Shown one piece after another: positions 60,250 to 64,000 of a DNA stretch of 64,000 bases. The notes beneath the pieces were generated by a model. The model was not told the DNA's origin and searched no databases. It was given only the letters and a program-made list of their open reading frames with translations. The stretch lies in NCBI RefSeq assembly GCF_009733845.1, contig NZ_WNXZ01000003.1:496001-560000 (forward strand), given 5' to 3'. The translations under genes and the position numbers were made by a program. The stretch is from Pseudactinotalea terrae. GTDB taxonomy: Bacteria > Actinomycetota > Actinomycetes > Actinomycetales > Beutenbergiaceae. Positions within the stretch are counted from its first letter, which is position 1; every line of letters begins with the position of its first letter.

Positions 60250-61748
60250 GACGGCACCTCCTCGAACTCGACGGCGGCCGCCCGGATCCGCAGCGTGCGT
60301 CCCGGCGCCTCGATGACCATGTCGCCGGCCGCGTGCAGCTCGAGCGAGTCGGTCGTGAGCCGCAGGCTGCTCCCGCCTCGGTTGCGCAGGTGAACGGTTC
60401 CCGCTGCGTCGTCGAGCCCGAGGAACTGGTGCCGCGAGCTGTGCCACACCTGACGGGTCACGTCGTCGCCCCCGGTGACGCCTACCACGGGACCATCGAG
60501 CCCCAGCACCCCGCCGAGCACCAGGCCGCGGCCCAGGTCACCGCCCGGCAGCAGCACCGCGACCGTGGCGCCGGTGCGCGGTATCGCCACCAGTCCGCGG
60601 TCGGCGTCGCCCCCGGGGACCAGGACGTCGAGCCAGGGACTGAGAGCGTCGTCGTGGGTAGGGAGGCGGACCTGCACCCGGCCCCGCCCCGCCGGGTCCG
60701 CAGCCCCGATGACGACGCCCCGGACGAGCGTGGCCGCGGGCGAGAGGGCGCTCACGCTCGCCGGCGGGGCCGTGCTCAGCCGGCTGATGAGGCCGGTGGC
60801 GCTCCAGCGATGGTCGACGAGGGTGAGGACGCCCAGCGCGATCGGGACGCCGCCGTGGTCGCGGAACTCGCACGTCACACCGGGCATCAGGTCGGGACGA
60901 TCGAGCGCTCGTGCCTCGACGGGCACGGCGAGCGCACGTCCCCGCAGCAGGGCGGCGCTCGCCGCCGCGGTGAGCCCCGCGAGGTCGAGGGCGTCGTGGT
61001 CGAGCAGGAGCTGATGCGTGCCGGCTGGTTCGGTCTCGGGCGTGCTGCCTTGCAGGTCCACCCAGGGAAGCTGCCCGGTGGCCGCGGAGACGTCCGCGGC
61101 CACCTCGGCGGCGCGCTCCAGGTCCCACCCGGAGGCGAGGACGTGCGTGGGCGCCGCCGATGCCGTGACGCCCCGGGTCAGCTCGATCAGCTCGGCACCC
61201 AGGCCCAGCTCGACGACCTCCTCCGACGGCGTCAACGACACCGCGCGTGCGGTCGCCTCGTCCACGCACAGATACGCACCGACCTGCTCGAGGACGGCCC
61301 GGAGGTGGTCGAGGTCGTCGGCGCCGCCCTGATACCCGTGCCGGCGCACCGGGCCGAGATCGACCTCCGAGGCCAGCGTCAGGCCGACGTCGGCGAGGAT
61401 CTCGGTGGCGTGGTCGTGCACGCTCTGGTCGAGGAACGACCGCTGGGAGTGCCGGGCGCGCAGCCGGACGAGCCGGTCCTGAGCGACTATCCGCGTCGCG
61501 ACCACACCGGAGGCGTCGTGGTGCTCGGTGATCGTCACGATCTCGGCGGAGACGCCCGTGGGGGCGCGGTCGTGAGCTGCCATCGAGATCTCGACCGCGG
61601 CACCGAGGCTCGCGTCCGGTGCGCACTCGCTCATCGGGCCGGCCAGCGTGATCTCGATCGTCGTCGGCAACGACAGCATGCGGCGCACGCGCACCTGGGC
61701 GAGCGCCTCGATCGGGGCGCCGTCCAGCAGCACGGAGCAGCCGGTCAC
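60246..61748 (-). CDS. VgrG-like spike protein (Afp8-like)
   Basis: A 500-residue spike protein. The N-terminal part (~1-330) resembles the gp27/phage late-control-D hub domain (LPTTIEITLAGPMSE, DQSVHDHATEILADVGLTL). A gp5-OB domain follows (LVRGVVIGAADPAGRGRVQVRLP, SPWLDVLVPGGDADRGLVAIPRTGATVAVLLPGGD), and then repeats (VHLRNRGGSSLRLTTDSLEL) that form the needle. It mounts on the baseplate and pierces the target. GTG 61748 overlaps the LysM gene's stop. Confidence 0.88.
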   Translation of the reverse strand: MTGCSVLLDGAPIEALAQVRVRRMLSLPTTIEITLAGPMSECAPDASLGAAVEISMAAHDRAPTGVSAEIVTITEHHDASGVVATRIVAQDRLVRLRARHSQRSFLDQSVHDHATEILADVGLTLASEVDLGPVRRHGYQGGADDLDHLRAVLEQVGAYLCVDEATARAVSLTPSEEVVELGLGAELIELTRGVTASAAPTHVLASGWDLERAAEVAADVSAATGQLPWVDLQGSTPETEPAGTHQLLLDHDALDLAGLTAAASAALLRGRALAVPVEARALDRPDLMPGVTCEFRDHGGVPIALGVLTLVDHRWSATGLISRLSTAPPASVSALSPAATLVRGVVIGAADPAGRGRVQVRLPTHDDALSPWLDVLVPGGDADRGLVAIPRTGATVAVLLPGGDLGRGLVLGGVLGLDGPVVGVTGGDDVTRQVWHSSRHQFLGLDDAAGTVHLRNRGGSSLRLTTDSLELHAAGDMVIEAPGRTLRIRAAAVEFEEVPS

Positions 61749-62458
61749 GGTGCACCGCCGGTGCTGAGGACGGTGCCGGCCGCGATCCGCAGCGGGTCCT
61801 CGATGCCGTTGATCTCGCACAGCCGCGGCCACGCAGCCGGGTCGCCCAGGAGCTCGGTCGCGATCAGGTCGACCCGCCCCCCGACGTCGTCTGCCTCGGT
61901 GCCGTCGCCGGTGACCGTGATCGCGGTGGGTCGGTCGAGGCCGGGGATGCCCTGGCTGCTGGGGGTGGTGGCGGGCGCGGTGGACTCAGCGGGGCGGACG
62001 CTGTCGTTGACACGGCGGGCGCGGAGCCGGATCCAGCTGCGCCCTGGCGCCCCGCTGGGTGCGATGTCGTCGAACCGTTCGGCGATGGCCTCGATGACGC
62101 ACAGCAGGCTCCACGCGCGGCCCCAGAGCAGCCAGACGTGCGGCACCTGACGCCGCGCCTTGATCTCGATCGAGTTCTCGCACAGCCGCCAGAGCGGCAG
62201 CGTGAGGGTACGCACGTCGGTCGGCGGTGCCTCGCTGACCACGAGGCCGACGTCGAAGAGGAGGTCGAGCTCGATCTCGGTGCGGCCGCCGCCCGTCGCG
62301 ACCATCGGGGTGTCGGAGAGCCCGGTGGAACCGACCGGAGCGCCGTCGAACGGCAGCTCCAGCAGCCCGGCGGTGCGGCGCAGCGTGATCGTCTCCGGGT
62401 TGAGGAGGCAGGAGACCTGCGCGCCGGTCTTGTCGTCGAGGAACACCGCTCGTTCCAT
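61745..62458 (-). CDS. eCIS LysM-containing baseplate protein (Afp7-like)
   Basis: A 237-residue protein that starts with MERAVFLDDKTGAQVSCLLNPETITLRR, typical of the Afp7/T4 gp53-like CIS protein, and ends in a LysM-like motif (DLIATELLGDPAAWPRLCEINGIEDPLRIAAGTVL). In eCIS it glues the tube to the baseplate. The ATG at 62458 shares a base with the Pro-rich gene's stop. It directly precedes the spike gene, the usual eCIS order. Confidence 0.85.
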   Translation of the reverse strand: MERAVFLDDKTGAQVSCLLNPETITLRRTAGLLELPFDGAPVGSTGLSDTPMVATGGGRTEIELDLLFDVGLVVSEAPPTDVRTLTLPLWRLCENSIEIKARRQVPHVWLLWGRAWSLLCVIEAIAERFDDIAPSGAPGRSWIRLRARRVNDSVRPAESTAPATTPSSQGIPGLDRPTAITVTGDGTEADDVGGRVDLIATELLGDPAAWPRLCEINGIEDPLRIAAGTVLSTGGAP

Positions 62459-63378
62459 CAGCCGACCTCCTGGATCCGCGCGAGATCCGCACGCCAGTCC
62501 GCGAGCCGTCGCTGCAGCCGCGCGGTGCCTGTGGGTGCTGCGGGCGGCAGCTCCGGCCAGTGCGAGGTGGCCGGAACGGCATGCTCGGACGGCCGGGGTT
62601 GTTCCGCGGCGGTCTGGAACCGAGCGGCTGCCGCGTGGCTGCGTGGTGAACCGGGCTCTCGTGGCGCGGCAGTCCCGCCCGAGCGGGAGGTGCTCATCGA
62701 CGCCCGAGGTGGCAGCACCGGGTAGGGAGCGAGCCGCACCGGCGGGGGCTGCGGAGGCGCGGGCTGCGGCGGGCGCAGGGTCGCCGCCCAGGTCGGGGTC
62801 GCGCCGTCGGGGGAGGTAGCGTCGGGTACGTTCGCCGCCAACTCGGCCGGACGCACGCGCGGCAGCGCGGTGCGCCGGCTGCGCTCCGCCGTCGGGACCT
62901 CCGGCGCAGCGGCTGGGCGCGCTGGTGCGGCACCGACCTTCGCCTCGGAGGCACCGCGGGCGGCCGGAACTGCAGCCGGCACGGTCGTCGCGTGCTCCTG
63001 GCTCCGCCACGCGAGGTGTGCGCGGCCCGGCGCGGTGCGCGCATCCGCCGGCGTCTCGTGGCGGCGCCGCGGCCGGTCCGACCGCTGCTCGGCAGGGGGC
63101 GTGCTGGCGAGGCTCGGCTGCCTCGTCGGCCGGGGTGCGGGCATGGCCGGTGCCGGCTCGGTCGCCGCCGCAGCCCCCGGCGGCCGCAGCAGCCCGGGCG
63201 CGTAGGCCGCGACCATCCGCAGCCAGTGCTCCGGGGCGTCGGCCAGGTGCGGTGGCCGCGGGACCTCGGCTGCCGCCGTTCCGGCCACGCGGTCGGCGAG
63301 GCGTTGCAGCGCCGTGGCGGCGGCCAGGACCGCGGCGGCCGCGCGGCGCCGGAGCGCCCTACGTCGTCGGCGCCGCAT
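62458..63378 (-). CDS. Pro/Ala/Arg-rich protein in the eCIS operon, unknown
   Basis: A 306-residue low-complexity protein: a very basic N-terminus (MRRRRRRALRRR), a short helical Ala-rich segment (VLAAATALQRLADRVAG), a long Pro/Arg/Ala-rich middle and a helical end (LQRRLADWRADLARIQEVG). No domain is recognised. It overlaps the tube gene upstream by 20 bases and the LysM gene by one. In this place other clusters encode small linking proteins; it could be a disordered scaffold or cargo-loading factor. Confidence 0.6.
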   Translation of the reverse strand: MRRRRRRALRRRAAAAVLAAATALQRLADRVAGTAAAEVPRPPHLADAPEHWLRMVAAYAPGLLRPPGAAAATEPAPAMPAPRPTRQPSLASTPPAEQRSDRPRRRHETPADARTAPGRAHLAWRSQEHATTVPAAVPAARGASEAKVGAAPARPAAAPEVPTAERSRRTALPRVRPAELAANVPDATSPDGATPTWAATLRPPQPAPPQPPPVRLAPYPVLPPRASMSTSRSGGTAAPREPGSPRSHAAAARFQTAAEQPRPSEHAVPATSHWPELPPAAPTGTARLQRRLADWRADLARIQEVG

Positions 63379-63835
63379 CGAGTGTCAACCCCTCGTGCAC
63401 GAGCGTCAGCCGGGCGATCGCCGCGGCGTTGGACAGCGCGTCCAGCGGCTGCAGCAGTGAGGCGCACGGCCAGGCGCTCGTCAAGTTCCACAGCAGCACC
63501 ACGTCGCTGCCCGTGCTGTCGAGCATCGCGATCGAGACCTCGCGGCGCACGACCTTCCCCGACGTCGCGCTGAGCATCCAGCGCCACATGTCCTGATCGG
63601 TCGTGAGCCCGTAGGAGAGGGTGACGCGGTTGTTGCGCACCCGTCCGGGGAGCTGTCGCACCACCTGGTGAGCACCGGCCTCGCGGTACTCGATCGGTTC
63701 CACCTCGACGCCGAGACCGTCGACGGCGGTGAAGCGCGCCGCGTTGGAGGTGCCGTCGAGCACCAGCTTGAACAGGTAGGCACGGGTCGGCTCGGTCCAG
63801 CTGCCCGGCGCCGCGGTGGCGGGGATCTCCGACAT
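63359..63835 (-). CDS. eCIS/phage-like tail tube protein (gp19 family)
   Basis: A 158-residue T4-gp19/Hcp-like tube protein: TRAYLFKLVLDGTSNAARFTAVDGLGVEVEPIEYREAGAH, then VTLSYGLTTDQDMWRW. Stacked hexamers form the inner tube through which cargo moves. ATG 63835 follows AAGGAG and lies 1 base from the sheath stop. The second tube gene usual in eCIS clusters is not in view and may be to the right. Confidence 0.9.
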   Translation of the reverse strand: MSEIPATAAPGSWTEPTRAYLFKLVLDGTSNAARFTAVDGLGVEVEPIEYREAGAHQVVRQLPGRVRNNRVTLSYGLTTDQDMWRWMLSATSGKVVRREVSIAMLDSTGSDVVLLWNLTSAWPCASLLQPLDALSNAAAIARLTLVHEGLTLDAAPTT

Positions 63836-63836
63836 C

Positions 63837-64000
63837 TCAGACTCCTTCCGTCGTCGACCCCGACGACATGTTCTGGCTGATCTTGATGATCACGAACTCG
63901 GCCGGTTTCACCGGCGCGATGCCGATCAGCGCCGTGAGGTAGCCGGCGTCGATCTCCTCGTCGGGGTTGGTCTCGCGGTCGCACTTGACGAAGAAGGCCT
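63837..64000 (-). CDS. Contractile sheath protein, C-terminal part (cut by the window edge)
   Basis: The last 53 codons are visible: FFVKCDRETNPDEEIDAGYL, then TALIGIAPVKPAEFVIIKI, the hallmark end of contractile tail sheath proteins (Afp2-4/gp18-like). Contraction of the sheath drives the tube out. The rest of the gene lies to the right of the window. It is just upstream of the tube gene in the same operon. Confidence 0.9.
   Translation of the reverse strand, partial: AFFVKCDRETNPDEEIDAGYLTALIGIAPVKPAEFVIIKISQNMSSGSTTEGV

Noticed and set aside
60333-62150. A 605-residue + strand frame opposite the VgrG-like and LysM genes
   Set aside because: Same reason: low complexity and antisense to motif-bearing eCIS genes linked by stop-start overlaps.
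54445-64000. A prophage instead of an eCIS
   Set aside because: No capsid, portal, terminase or replication genes are visible. The LysM protein, spike, gp25 and J-I order plus membrane proteins fit an eCIS better, though the right side is unseen.

Overview
The window is high-GC DNA with dense, often overlapping genes, GTG/TTG starts, ANTAR regulators, CsbD and DUF4235 proteins, an ECF42 sigma factor with its DGPF partner, and many promoters whose -10 box sits 6-7 bases before the start codon. This points to an actinobacterium, perhaps a Cellulomonas-like Micrococcales member; the genus is a guess.

Bases 1-18.4 kb are a defence island. A tight operon on the + strand encodes a type I restriction-modification system (hsdM, hsdS, a DUF1016/YhcG-type PDDEXK nuclease, hsdR), followed by a DUF262/DUF1524 GmrSD-like protein. 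On the - strand lie a PLD nuclease plus a kinase-helicase fusion (the two-gene architecture of Mokosh type I) and a two-gene CBASS (CD-NTase with C-terminal sensor, and an HNH-SAVED effector, Cap5). Diverged homologues of one small unknown protein flank the restriction block: a truncated one at the left edge and a frameshifted one near 10.0-10.3 kb. The island ends at 18.34-18.36 kb in a 23-base sequence that looks like the 3' end of a tmRNA gene (ssrA), a classic integration site. A second partial copy lies 126 bases further on, and each copy is followed by a hairpin with an identical 15-base loop.

From 18.5 to about 39.7 kb is a stress, redox and dormancy cluster. It holds a GyrI-like protein and tandem universal stress protein, flavodoxin (plus a flavodoxin pseudogene), a short MgtE, two zinc dehydrogenases, NAD synthetase, an isochorismatase-like hydrolase, two GAF-ANTAR regulators, a STAS protein, CsbD, a SigB/F-type sigma factor, a Rieske-tailed FAD oxidoreductase, a YbdK ligase, an endonuclease/phosphatase, an SDR, a heme-oxygenase-like-fold protein that seems to have lost its metal ligands, a lipoprotein/NRAMP-like/PRC-barrel operon and a DJ-1/PfpI protein. 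Palindromes resembling DosR/DevR boxes precede several of these genes.

From 39.7 to 54.4 kb are topoisomerase IB, the ECF42-DGPF pair, a disulfide reductase, a complete osmoprotectant ABC importer, a ferredoxin/cysteine-rich regulator/cupin operon divergent from a DUF2249 protein across a 25-bp palindrome, NADP-type glutamate dehydrogenase, an orphan ABC ATPase, a secreted protein, an amidase-like protein and a membrane protein.

From 54.4 kb to the right edge is part of an extracellular-type contractile injection system (eCIS/phage-tail-like), read on the - strand with nearly every gene overlapping the next: sheath (partial), tube, Pro-rich protein, LysM protein, VgrG-like spike, small spike-tip candidate, gp25, a baseplate-J protein fused to a BNR-type beta-propeller, a tail-I-like protein, and three single-pass membrane proteins that could anchor or regulate the particle. 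The remaining eCIS genes (AAA ATPase, tape measure, second tube, cargo) are not visible and may lie to the right.
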